Below the pieces are notes generated by a model that saw only the letters and a program-made list of their open reading frames with translations, was not told the DNA's origin and ran no database searches. From JADJYF01 sp050186725 (GTDB lineage Bacteria > Pseudomonadota > Gammaproteobacteria > Ga0077536), in contig JBFWYG010000026.1 in assembly GCA_050186725.1 (NCBI GenBank), positions 1-54,141 of the forward strand: a stretch of DNA of 54,141 nt, given 5' to 3'. Below are positions 17,466-25,494 of the stretch, in pieces. How positions within the stretch are numbered: the first letter of the stretch is position 1; the number at the start of each line of letters is the position of its first letter. The translations under genes were made by a program, and so were the position numbers.

Positions 17466-18548
17466 TCAGCGCAGCTTGAGCGTGGCCAGCGAGGCCAGCA
17501 CCAGCACCACGGTGATGATCCAGAAGCGCACGATGACGCGCGGCTCCGGCCAACCCTTGAGTTCGAAATGATGATGGATGGGCGCCATGCGGAAGATGCG
17601 TCGGCCGGTCAGCTTGAACGACGCGACCTGCAGGATCACCGACACCGTCTCCATCACGAACACGCCGCCCATGATCACGAGCGCGAGTTCCTGGCGCACG
17701 GTGATGGCGACGGTACCGATAGCGGCGCCCAGCGCCAGCGCGCCGATGTCGCCCATGAAGACCATCGCGGGGTAGGTGTTGAACCACAGGAAGCCTAGGC
17801 CCGCGCCGACGATGGCGCCGCAGAACACGCACACCTCGCCGACGCCGATCACATAGGGCACGGCGAGGTAGTGAGCGAACTTGACGTTGCCGGCCACGTA
17901 GGCGAACACGATGAGCGCGGCGGCGACCATCACCGTCGGCAGCACCGCCAGGCCGTCCAGGCCGTCGGTCAGGTTGACGGCGTTGCTGGAGCCCACGATC
18001 ACGCAGTAGGCCACCACGAAATAGAACCAGCCGAGATCGAGCGCCACGCTCTTCACGAACGGCACGATGAGCTGGGTCTCGCTCGGCGTGACGGCCGTGA
18101 AGAACAGCGCGCTCGCCGCGGCGAGCGCCGCCAACGACTGCCACAGCATCTTGTAGCGCGGTGCGAGCCCCTTGCTGTTCTTGCGCACCAGCTTCAGATA
18201 GTCGTCGTACCAGCCGATGGCGCCGAAGGCCAGGGTGTTGATCAGCACCACCCACACGAAGCGATTCGCGAGGTTGGCCCACAGCAGCGTGCTCAACGCG
18301 ATCGAGACGAGGATCAGCAGACCGCCCATGGTCGGCGTGCCGGCCTTGGAGAAGTGCGATTCCGGACCGTCGGCGCGAATGGTCTGACCGATCTGGAACT
18401 TGGCCAGGTAGTGGATCATCTTCGGGCCGACCATGAGCGCGATGAACAGCGAGGTCAGCACGCCCAGGATGGTGCGCAAGGTCAGGTAGCGAAAGACGTC
18501 GAAACCCGAGTGGTACTGGGCCAGCCATTCAGCGAGGACGAGCAGCAT
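17466..18548 (-). CDS. mraY: Phospho-N-acetylmuramoyl-pentapeptide transferase
   Basis: A 360-residue integral membrane enzyme with about ten helices that transfers phospho-MurNAc-pentapeptide to undecaprenyl phosphate, making lipid I. The catalytic aspartates lie in the GWYDDYLKL and NLTDGLDGLA motifs, with VFMGDIGALALG and the C-terminal FRMAPIHHHFELKGW histidine motif. Length equals the E. coli enzyme. The start overlaps the murF stop by one base (TGATG). Confidence 0.98.
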   Translation of the reverse strand: MLLVLAEWLAQYHSGFDVFRYLTLRTILGVLTSLFIALMVGPKMIHYLAKFQIGQTIRADGPESHFSKAGTPTMGGLLILVSIALSTLLWANLANRFVWVVLINTLAFGAIGWYDDYLKLVRKNSKGLAPRYKMLWQSLAALAAASALFFTAVTPSETQLIVPFVKSVALDLGWFYFVVAYCVIVGSSNAVNLTDGLDGLAVLPTVMVAAALIVFAYVAGNVKFAHYLAVPYVIGVGEVCVFCGAIVGAGLGFLWFNTYPAMVFMGDIGALALGAAIGTVAITVRQELALVIMGGVFVMETVSVILQVASFKLTGRRIFRMAPIHHHFELKGWPEPRVIVRFWIITVVLVLASLATLKLR

Positions 18549-19906
18549 CAGGCAGCCTCCCCCGCGGCGAGCGCATTGGCCACCTGGTCGAGCGCCATGG
18601 CGCGCGAGCCCTTGATGAGGATGGTGGGCGGCGTGGCGCGGCTGGCCGCGATCGCCTCGCGCAGCAGGGCCGTCAACGCGTCGCGGTCGGCGCCGTGCAC
18701 CGCGTGACCACCGAAGCCGGCCTCCGCGTGCCGCGCCAGTTCACCGAGCGTGAACAAGCGCTCGATGCCGGCCGCGCGGGCGCGCTCGCCCACCTCGCGG
18801 TGGTAGCGCGGCGCGTCGGGACCGAGTTCGCGCATGTCGCCGAACACCAGCCAGCGCGGCGCCGGTTCGGCCGCGAGCACTTCGATGGCGGCGGCGAGCG
18901 AGGCCGGGTTGGCGTTGTAGGAATCGTCGATCAGCCGCGCACCTTCGCGCCCGGCGCGGAAATCGAGTCGGCCACCGACCTGGGCGGCGGTGGCGAGTCC
19001 GGCGGCGATGTGACCGAAGGACACGCCTGCGGCGCGCGCGGCGGCCGCGGCGGCGAGCGCGTTGCGCACGTTGTGCTGCCCGCGCTGCGGAATGCGGATG
19101 GGCGTCGCGACGCCCTCCGCGCGCAGCACGAAGGCCGCGCCGTCGGCGCGCGCCTCGACCGCTTCGGCCTGGAAGTCGCCACCGGCGCCGAAGCTGACGA
19201 TGCGACGCGCGCCGGCCAGGCCGCGCCACAGCGGCGCCTGCACGTCCTCGTTGTTGACGATGGCGACGCCATCAGCCGGCAGGCCGCTGAACATCTCGCC
19301 CTTGGCGCGGGCCACGCCTTCGATCGAGCCAAAGCCCTCGAGATGGCAGGGCGCGCACAGCGTGATCACGCCGACCTCGGGCCGCGCGATGCCGACCAGG
19401 AGCGCGATATCACCGGCGTGGTTGGCGCCCATCTCGAGCACCGCGGCGCGATGCTCGGGGCCGAGCTCGAACAGGGTCAAGGGCAGACCGATGTCGTTGT
19501 TCAGGTTGCCGCGGGTGGCGAGCACCGGGCCCTGGGTGCGCATGATCGCGGCGAGCATTTCCTTGACCGTGGTCTTGCCTGCGCTGCCGGTCACGGCGAG
19601 CACCGGGATGACGAAGCGCTCGCGCCAGCCGCGCGCCACCACGCCGAGCGCGGCGCGCGTGTCGGCGACCACGATCTGCGGCAGGGTGCTGTCCTGCAGA
19701 CGCTCGACCACCGCACCCACCGCGCCCGCGGTCGCGGCGTCGGCGAGCTTGTCGTGGGCATCGAAGTTCGGGCCGCGGAGCGCGAAGAACAGCTGGCCGG
19801 GCACGAGCTTGCGCGTGTCGGTGCTGACGCCGGTGAAGGCCGCGTCCGCGCCCGTGATTGGCGCGCCGAGCAGCGTCGCCGCGTCGCGCAGGGTGAGGGC
19901 GATCAT
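18548..19906 (-). CDS. murF: UDP-N-acetylmuramoyl-tripeptide--D-alanyl-D-alanine ligase
   Basis: A 452-residue Mur ligase that attaches the D-Ala-D-Ala made by Ddl. The ATP loop VTGSAGKTTVKEML is near residue 109; LEMGANHAGDIALL and LIDDSYNANPASLAAAI are MurF-specific. ATG forms an ATGA overlap with murE. The C-terminus is alanine-rich like many proteins in this GC-rich genome. Confidence 0.97.
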   Translation of the reverse strand: MIALTLRDAATLLGAPITGADAAFTGVSTDTRKLVPGQLFFALRGPNFDAHDKLADAATAGAVGAVVERLQDSTLPQIVVADTRAALGVVARGWRERFVIPVLAVTGSAGKTTVKEMLAAIMRTQGPVLATRGNLNNDIGLPLTLFELGPEHRAAVLEMGANHAGDIALLVGIARPEVGVITLCAPCHLEGFGSIEGVARAKGEMFSGLPADGVAIVNNEDVQAPLWRGLAGARRIVSFGAGGDFQAEAVEARADGAAFVLRAEGVATPIRIPQRGQHNVRNALAAAAAARAAGVSFGHIAAGLATAAQVGGRLDFRAGREGARLIDDSYNANPASLAAAIEVLAAEPAPRWLVFGDMRELGPDAPRYHREVGERARAAGIERLFTLGELARHAEAGFGGHAVHGADRDALTALLREAIAASRATPPTILIKGSRAMALDQVANALAAGEAA

Positions 19907-21393
19907 GGACGCTGCTCCGCGATCGCTTGCGCGATCTCGGCGTGGTCGCTGAACGCCAGCACGCGTCCGGCAATTTCCTGGGTGCGCTCGTGGCCCTTGC
20001 CGGCCACCAGCACGATGTCGTCGGCCTCCGCGGTGGCGAGCGCCGCGCGGATCGCCGCCGCGCGCTCGAGGGTCACCTGCGCGGCCGCCGGCGCGCGCAG
20101 CCCGGCGAGAATCTCGGCGGCGATGGTCGCAGGGGCTTCGCTGCGCGGATTGTCGGAAGTGACGAACAGCAGGTCGGCGTCGCGCTCGGCGACCGCGCCC
20201 ATCAGGGGACGCTTGCTGCGATCCCGATCACCGCCGCAGCCGAACACCAGTACGATGCGCCGCGGCCCGAGCGCGCGCAGTGTCGCGAGGATCGCCGCCA
20301 GGCTGTCGGGCGAATGGGCATAGTCGACGAACACGCGCGCGCCGCGCGGCGTGCGCGCGCATTCCTCGGCGCGCCCGGTCACGCCGCGCAATCGCGGCAG
20401 GAGCGCGACGATGTCCGCCGGCGCCACCCCGAGCGCGCGCAACAGCCCACTCACGGTGAGCAGGTTGTCGACGTTGAAGCGACCGGCGAGCGCGCTCTGC
20501 ACCGCGTGACGCACGCCGTCCAGTTCGAGCACGAAGCGCATGCCGGCTGGTGTCACGTCTATGTCCAATGCACGCAGGCGCGCATCGGCGTTCTGCGAAC
20601 TGGTGGTCCAGCAGGGCATGCGCGCCGCCAGCTCGCGCGCGAGTTCCGCGCCGAGCGCGTCGTCCACGTTCAGCACCGCCGCGCCGAGGCCCGGCTGCTC
20701 GAACAGGCGACGCTTCGCCGCCGCGTAGTCGGCGAGCGAGGCGTGGTAGTCGAGATGATCGTGGCCGAGATTGGTGAAGGCCGCGGCGCGCAGCGTGAGA
20801 CCATCGAGCCGCCCCTGGCTCAACGCGTGGGACGAGGCCTCCAGCGCCGCCACACCGCAGCCCGCATCGCGAAACGCCGCGAGCCAGCGGTTGATGGTGA
20901 GCACGTCGGGCGTGGTGTTGGCGAGCGGCGCGAGCGCGGCGAGCCGTCCCGCGCCGAGCGTGCCGATGTAGCCGCCGCCCCGGCCCAGTAGATCGGCCGC
21001 CTGGGTCAGCAGGTGCGCGACGCTCGACTTGCCGTTGGTGCCGGTCACCGCGCACAGCGCGAGCGCGGTCGAAGGCGCGGCGAAACAGCGGTTGGCGAGT
21101 TCACCCAGGAGGCCGCGCAGGCCCGGCACGCACAACACCGGCACGTCGGGACGCAGCCCGGCGAGCGGCTTGTCCGCGATCACCGCCAATGCGCCGCGCG
21201 CGATGGCGTCGGCCGCGTAGCGTGTGCCGTCGTCGCGCGCGCCGGCGAGGGCGATGAAGCAGGCGCCCGGTACGACGGCGCGACTGTCGAGCGTCAGGTC
21301 CTGCACCTGGCGCTCGCAGGCCGAAGGCACGTTGACCAGGCCGTCCAGCAGGCGGGTCAACGACATGCCGTGCAGCAGCGTGCCGGCCATCAT
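19903..21393 (-). CDS. murE: UDP-N-acetylmuramoyl-tripeptide synthetase (meso-diaminopimelate type)
   Basis: A 496-residue Mur ligase that adds the third stem-peptide residue. The ATP loop is VTGTNGKSSVAHLL near residue 120. The substrate motif DNPR is present (VTSDNPRSEAP), which in this family marks meso-diaminopimelate rather than lysine as substrate. The ATG at 21393 overlaps the ftsI stop as ATGA and is followed directly by a second ATG; upstream open codons lie inside ftsI. Confidence 0.97.
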   Translation of the reverse strand: MMAGTLLHGMSLTRLLDGLVNVPSACERQVQDLTLDSRAVVPGACFIALAGARDDGTRYAADAIARGALAVIADKPLAGLRPDVPVLCVPGLRGLLGELANRCFAAPSTALALCAVTGTNGKSSVAHLLTQAADLLGRGGGYIGTLGAGRLAALAPLANTTPDVLTINRWLAAFRDAGCGVAALEASSHALSQGRLDGLTLRAAAFTNLGHDHLDYHASLADYAAAKRRLFEQPGLGAAVLNVDDALGAELARELAARMPCWTTSSQNADARLRALDIDVTPAGMRFVLELDGVRHAVQSALAGRFNVDNLLTVSGLLRALGVAPADIVALLPRLRGVTGRAEECARTPRGARVFVDYAHSPDSLAAILATLRALGPRRIVLVFGCGGDRDRSKRPLMGAVAERDADLLFVTSDNPRSEAPATIAAEILAGLRAPAAAQVTLERAAAIRAALATAEADDIVLVAGKGHERTQEIAGRVLAFSDHAEIAQAIAEQRP

Positions 21394-23132
21394 TGCGTGG
21401 CCTCCGCGGCGCGCGCGCCGTCGTGCCCGGTGGCGAGCCACACCGCTTCGGGCGTGGCCTGCACCGGCTGGTCCGGCGGAATGTTCAGGATGCGCACCGC
21501 TTCGCGCATCACGCTCGAGAACACCGGCGCGGCGACGAGTCCGCCGTAGTACTTGCCACGCTGCGGCTCGTCGATGATCACCACCGCGACGAGGCGCGGC
21601 TTGCCGGCCGGGATCATGCCGGCGAACAGCGAGCGGTAACGATGTTCGGCGTAGCCCGCGCCGATGGACTTGTGCACCGTGCCGGTCTTGCCCGCCACCG
21701 AGTAGCCCGGCACCTGCGCGAGCACGCCGGTGCCCTTGGTGATCACGCGGGTCAGCATCTGGCGTACTTCACGCGCGGTCTCGGCCTTGATGATGCGCTT
21801 GCGCGGGCTCGGCTCGTCGACCTTGACGATGCTGAGTGGCTGCATGAAGCCGTCGTTGGCGAGCACCATGTAGGCGCGCGCGAGCTGCGCGGCGGTGACC
21901 GACAGGCCGTAGCCGAAGGCGAGCGTGGCGTGCTCGATCTCCGACCAGTTGCGGAACTCGTTCAGCCGGCCGTAGCCCTCGCCGGGCAGCGCGACCTCGG
22001 AGATGGAACCGAAGCCGAAGTCGCGGAACGCCTTCCACAGCACCTCGGGCTCGAGCGCCAGCGCGACCTTGCTCGCGCCGACATTGCTCGACTTCTCGAT
22101 GATGCCGCCGAAGTCGAGCACGCCGTAGTTGTGGATGTCCTTGACCAGATCGCGACCGACGCGAAAGCGTCCCGGCGTGGTGTCGATGATCGAAGCCGGC
22201 GTGAACTGGCCGGTCTCGAGCGCCGCCGCCAGCGTGAACGGCTTGATGGTCGAGCCGGGCTCGAAGAGATCGGTCACCCCGCGATTGCGATAGCGCTCGC
22301 TGGAGAGCTTGTCGCGATTGTTCGGATTGAACGACGGCTGGTTGACCAGCGCGACTATCTCGGCGGTCTCGGGATCGATCACCACCATCATGCCCGCGCG
22401 CGCCTCGTTCTGCTGGACGGCCAGCTTCAAGGCACGGTAGGCGGCATACTGGATGCGCTGGTCGATGGACAGGCGCACGTCCTTGCCGGGGCGCGTCGCG
22501 CGCAGGCGCTCCACGTCCTCGACCACGCGCCCGAGATTGTCCTTGATGACGCGGCGCTGGCCCGGTTCGCCCTTCAGCACCTGGTTGTAGGACAGCTCGA
22601 TGCCTTCCTGGCCCTGGTCGTCGACGTTGGTGAAGCCAAGGATGTGCGCGGTGACCTCGCCCGCCGGGTAGTAACGACGCTGCTCTTCCTGCAGATGCAG
22701 TCCGTCGATGTCGAGCTTGTGCAGCGCCTCGCCCTCATCCGGCGTGAGGTGGCGCTGCAGGTAGACGAACTTCTTCTGCCGACGCGGCATGATGAGACTC
22801 TCGAGCTGCTCGCGCGGCATGCCGAGAATCTTCGCCACCTTGGGCCACTTGTCGCGCGACTCGATGAAGCGCTTGGGTTGCACCCAGGCCGACTGCGTGA
22901 GCGTGCTGATCGCGAGCGGCTCGCCGTTGCGGTCGAGGATCATGCCGCGGTTGGCGTCGATCTTCTCCACGCGCAGGTAGCGCGCGTCGCCGTGGCTCTG
23001 CAGGAACTCGCGCTTGTTGATCTGCAGATCGAGCGCGCGCCAGCACAACACCAGCGCCCCCAGCACGAACAGGCCGACGACGAAGCGGCGCCGAAAGCGC
23101 AGGTCGCGTCGTTGCTCGGCGCGCGGGCTCAT
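21390..23132 (-). CDS. ftsI: Septal transpeptidase FtsI (PBP3)
   Basis: A 580-residue class B penicillin-binding protein. One membrane helix near residues 17-33 is followed by the pedestal domain with RGMILDRNGEPLA, then the transpeptidase: active-site Ser294 in GSTIKPF (Lys297), SSN at 348-350 and KTG at 482-484. It crosslinks septal peptidoglycan with FtsW. The ATG start shows an ATGA overlap with ftsL. Confidence 0.97.
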   Translation of the reverse strand: MSPRAEQRRDLRFRRRFVVGLFVLGALVLCWRALDLQINKREFLQSHGDARYLRVEKIDANRGMILDRNGEPLAISTLTQSAWVQPKRFIESRDKWPKVAKILGMPREQLESLIMPRRQKKFVYLQRHLTPDEGEALHKLDIDGLHLQEEQRRYYPAGEVTAHILGFTNVDDQGQEGIELSYNQVLKGEPGQRRVIKDNLGRVVEDVERLRATRPGKDVRLSIDQRIQYAAYRALKLAVQQNEARAGMMVVIDPETAEIVALVNQPSFNPNNRDKLSSERYRNRGVTDLFEPGSTIKPFTLAAALETGQFTPASIIDTTPGRFRVGRDLVKDIHNYGVLDFGGIIEKSSNVGASKVALALEPEVLWKAFRDFGFGSISEVALPGEGYGRLNEFRNWSEIEHATLAFGYGLSVTAAQLARAYMVLANDGFMQPLSIVKVDEPSPRKRIIKAETAREVRQMLTRVITKGTGVLAQVPGYSVAGKTGTVHKSIGAGYAEHRYRSLFAGMIPAGKPRLVAVVIIDEPQRGKYYGGLVAAPVFSSVMREAVRILNIPPDQPVQATPEAVWLATGHDGARAAEATQ

Positions 23133-23392
23133 TGCAGTTCCACGATCTGCTTGGGGCTCGGCACCACCATGCCGAGCTTGTCATGGGAGATCTGTTCGAC
23201 GCGCAGCTCCGTACCCCAGGTCGCCTGTTCGAGCAGCAGCTGGCCCCACTCCTGGTCGAGCGCCTGTCGCGCCTCGTGCAGATCCTGCAGTTCGACGAAC
23301 AACCGGCGGCTCTGGTGCCGCGACAGCACCAGTTCGACCGCCGAGCCGAAGGTCATGAGGCCGATGATGGCGGCGACGATGAAGGTCTTCAC
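23129..23392 (-). CDS. ftsL: Cell division protein FtsL
   Basis: An 87-residue bitopic protein: a membrane helix at about residues 3-21 with almost no cytoplasmic tail, then a periplasmic coiled coil (LFVELQDLHEARQALDQEW) ending near HDKLGMVVP, the typical FtsL end. It joins FtsB and FtsQ to activate FtsWI. It begins at GTG, in a GTGA overlap with rsmH. The cytoplasmic tail is shorter than in E. coli, about two residues, so a slightly upstream start cannot be excluded, although none is obvious. Confidence 0.93.
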   Translation of the reverse strand: MKTFIVAAIIGLMTFGSAVELVLSRHQSRRLFVELQDLHEARQALDQEWGQLLLEQATWGTELRVEQISHDKLGMVVPSPKQIVELQ

Positions 23393-24285
23393 GCGGCCCG
23401 TTCCAGCACGCGCAGGCGCGCGCTCCGCGCGCGCGGGTTGGCCGCGAGCTCGGCCTCGCCGGCCTGGATGGCCTTGCGCTGCACCAGGCGGAAACGTGGG
23501 CTCGCGTCATGCGCGGCGGCGCGCGCCGCGTCGTCGAGCGCGCGAAAGCGCTGCTTGACCAACCGATCCTCGAGGGAATGGAAACTTATCACCAGCACGC
23601 GGCCGCCGACCTTCAGCAAGGTGAGCGCGACGTCCAGCGCGCGCTCGACCTCGCCGAGTTCGTCGTTGATGAAGATGCGCAGCGCCTGGAAGGTGCGGGT
23701 GGCATTGTCGATACGGCCGCCATGGCGCGGAAAGCAACCGTGCACCAGGCGCGCGAGTTCGAGGGTGGTGGCGAGCGGCGCGCGGCGGCGCGCTTCGACC
23801 ACGCGCTTGGCGATGAGACGAGAGCGGCGTTCCTCACCGTAGCGCCACAGCACGTCGGCGATGTCGTTCTCGGCGGCCTCGGCGAGCCAGGCGGCGACGC
23901 TCTGCCCGCGCGTCGGGTCCATGCGCATGTCGAGCGGACCGTCGGCGCGAAAGCTGAAGCCGCGCGCCGCGTCGTCCACCTGCGGCGAGGAGATGCCGAG
24001 ATCGAACAGGATGCCGTCGCGGAGCGCGGGACCGGCGGCTGCGAGTCCGGAGAACGCGGCGTGGATGACCGTCACGCGCGCGTCCTCCGCGGCCAACGCG
24101 CGCGCGCAGGCGATGGCCTCGGGATCGCGGTCGAACACGCACAACCGACCGTCCGGGCCGAGCGCGCGCAGAATGGCGCGGCTGTGTCCGCCGCGGCCGA
24201 AAGTGGCATCCACGTAGCTGCCCGCGGGCGCGATGCGCAGATGCGCCAGCACTTCATCCTGCAGTACCGGGACGTGGGAGAACAT
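23389..24285 (-). CDS. rsmH: 16S rRNA m4C1402 methyltransferase RsmH (MraW)
   Basis: A 298-residue SAM-dependent methyltransferase that modifies the decoding centre of 16S rRNA at C1402, the same nucleotide methylated by RsmI, whose gene lies 1.2 kb upstream in this window. HVPVLQDEVL at the start, the SAM loop DATFGRGGHSRAIL near residue 28, FDLGISSPQVDDAARGFSFR and the C-terminal VISFHSLEDRLVKQ are all typical. ATG lies nine bases after the mraZ stop. Confidence 0.97.
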   Translation of the reverse strand: MFSHVPVLQDEVLAHLRIAPAGSYVDATFGRGGHSRAILRALGPDGRLCVFDRDPEAIACARALAAEDARVTVIHAAFSGLAAAGPALRDGILFDLGISSPQVDDAARGFSFRADGPLDMRMDPTRGQSVAAWLAEAAENDIADVLWRYGEERRSRLIAKRVVEARRRAPLATTLELARLVHGCFPRHGGRIDNATRTFQALRIFINDELGEVERALDVALTLLKVGGRVLVISFHSLEDRLVKQRFRALDDAARAAAHDASPRFRLVQRKAIQAGEAELAANPRARSARLRVLERAA

Positions 24286-24294
24286 GGCGGCCGC

Positions 24295-24753
24295 TCACAG
24301 CGACAGGGATTCCAGCGCGGCGGATGAGGTGTCGACGCCATTGGCGACGTCGCGCAGCCACTCTTCGCGCTCGGACTGCCAGGTGGCCTGGTCCCAGATC
24401 TCAATCTTGTTGCCCTGGCCGAGCACCGTGACCTGCTTGGTGATGCCGGCGATTTCGCGCAGTTCCGCCGGCAGCAGCACGCGGCCCTGGCCGTCGCAGC
24501 TGCAGTCCGCCGCGTAGCCGCGCATGATCTGCTTGGTACGGCGGCTTTGGCGATCGAAGTCGGACAGGGCCGCGAGCTTGGTCTCGATGGTCAGCCATTC
24601 GGCCACCGGGTAGACCCACAACGCGCGGTCCCAGGGATTGAGGGTCAGCACCAGGTCCTGGCTGGGCAGCGCGGCGAGCGCGTCCCGAAAGCGCGTCGGC
24701 ACGGCCAGACGCCCCTTGGGATCGACACTGATTGTGCTCTGGCCGCGGAACAT
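24295..24753 (-). CDS. mraZ: Transcriptional regulator MraZ
   Basis: A 152-residue protein with two SpoVT/AbrB-like (MraZ) domains: FRGQSTISVDPKGRLAVPTRF in the first and CDGQGRVLLPAELREIAGI in the second. MraZ forms a ring-shaped oligomer and represses the dcw promoter by binding TGGGN repeats; such repeats lie upstream here. The conserved MFRG start at 24753 fixes the N-terminus, yet the bases before it (TCGATCCCGCACGTGC) hold no recognisable ribosome binding site. Confidence 0.96.
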   Translation of the reverse strand: MFRGQSTISVDPKGRLAVPTRFRDALAALPSQDLVLTLNPWDRALWVYPVAEWLTIETKLAALSDFDRQSRRTKQIMRGYAADCSCDGQGRVLLPAELREIAGITKQVTVLGQGNKIEIWDQATWQSEREEWLRDVANGVDTSSAALESLSL

Positions 24754-24790
24754 GCACGTGCGGGATCGAGCGTGACGCGCTGGGTGCGTG

Positions 24791-24808
24791 GGTGGAGAAC
24801 GTTCCACC
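24791..24808 (-). promoter_or_regulatory. Hairpin in mraZ leader
   Basis: GGTGGA and TCCACC form six pairs (seven with a G-T pair) around a short loop containing AACGTT. It lies about 40 bases upstream of the mraZ start, inside the roughly 110-base leader predicted from the promoter. It could affect translation or mRNA stability; no known element is recognised. Confidence 0.35.
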
Positions 24809-24834
24809 GTCGCCCTGCGGGCAAGTCAGGCCGG

Positions 24835-24859
24835 ATCCACTTTTCCCCACTATTCACCA
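24835..24859 (-). promoter_or_regulatory. MraZ operator: three boxes with 10-base spacing
   Basis: On the minus strand TGGTG, TGGGG and TGGAT occur at 24855-24859, 24845-24849 and 24835-24839, each separated by five bases. This is the spacing of the TGGGN repeats bound by MraZ in E. coli. Only the central box fits TGGGN exactly; the outer two have one mismatch each. They begin about ten bases after the -10 element, around the transcription start. Confidence 0.75.
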
Positions 24860-24868
24860 CCAGCGGGC

Positions 24869-24898
24869 ACTATACGGATCGAGGCGAAAAACTGTCAA
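24869..24898 (-). promoter_or_regulatory. Main dcw promoter (Pmra)
   Basis: A perfect -35 TTGACA (24893-24898) is followed after 18 bases by TATAGT (24869-24874), five of six -10 bases, on the minus strand. This is the best sigma-70 promoter in the window and sits directly before the MraZ boxes. It should drive mraZ through at least ftsQ, given the overlapping genes. Confidence 0.85.
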
Positions 24899-25065
24899 GA
24901 GAATCCGGGCGATTCTTGCTTTGCGAACAGTAACTTAGGCGGAGGCCGCGGAACTGCCGAACGTGTCGGTAGGGCGAATGCAAAACGCTCCCGAAAATCA
25001 TCCAGATAAGCCCGACAGCTCATCCGATACATCAGGCTGGACGGCGCGCTCGGGCCGAAGGGAGG
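24899..25065. other. Spacer between rnpB 3' end and dcw promoter
   Basis: No gene, repeat or convincing T-tailed terminator is visible on either strand. The 3' end of RNase P RNA and the dcw promoter are about 170 bases apart. Together with the mraZ leader this forms the only stretch of about 300 bases without a coding gene in the left half of the window. Confidence 0.6.
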
Positions 25066-25459
25066 GAGGCAAGCCGGCCTGTAAGCCGGGTTCTGTTCCG
25101 CCCTCGCGGGCGGCGGTGATCATTCATCTGCGACGCGCGTCGCCACGCGCCTGAAGCGACCTACCCGGAAACTGGCGCGGACCACGCTTCACCGCTCGCG
25201 CGGCACGTTTCCCTATTTGGTCTTGCTCCGGATGGGGTTTACCCTGCCACCGGTGTTGGCCGGCGCGGTGCGCTCTTACCGCACCATTTCACCCTTACCC
25301 CGCGTTGCCGCGTGGCGGTATATTTTCTGTGGCACTTTCCGTGGGCTCTCGCCCCCCAGGCGTTACCTGGCATCCCGTCCTGCGGAGCCCGGACTTTCCT
25401 CTGCCCCGGCGCGGGCTTGCGCCGACGCCAAGGACAGCGATCACCCGGCCGACTTGCCG
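25066..25459 (-). ncRNA. rnpB: RNase P RNA (class A)
   Basis: The RNA component of RNase P, which matures the 5' ends of tRNAs. On the minus strand, the conserved region GAGGAAAGTCCGGGCTCC lies at 25384-25401 and the 3' conserved ACAGAACCCGGCTTA at 25082-25096. Helix P1 is formed by GGCAAGTCGGCC (25447-25458) at the 5' end and GGCCGGCTTGCC (25068-25079) at the 3' end, twelve pairs with one G-T, which fixes both ends to within a few bases. The central GGTAAGGGTGAAA and GGTGCGGTAAGAGCGCACC hairpin is also typical. Size of about 394 bases suits a gammaproteobacterial type A RNA. It lies just after rsmI, as in Pseudomonas. Confidence 0.96.
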
Positions 25460-25465
25460 GGCGGC

Positions 25466-25494
25466 AGTGTCGACCTTCCGCGCCGCAAATTCAA
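25466..25494 (-). promoter_or_regulatory. Candidate rnpB promoter overlapping the rsmI stop
   Basis: TTGAAT (25489-25494) and GACACT (25466-25471) are separated by exactly 17 bases on the minus strand; transcription would begin about seven bases later, right at the first pair of helix P1. The -10 matches only three of six consensus bases, so the case rests on geometry. The -35 overlaps the rsmI stop codon. Confidence 0.4.

Noticed and set aside
16093..18528. Very long fused frame covering murD and antisense-frame mraY
   Set aside because: The upstream 350 codons are an alternative frame of mraY; the real MurD begins at 17463.
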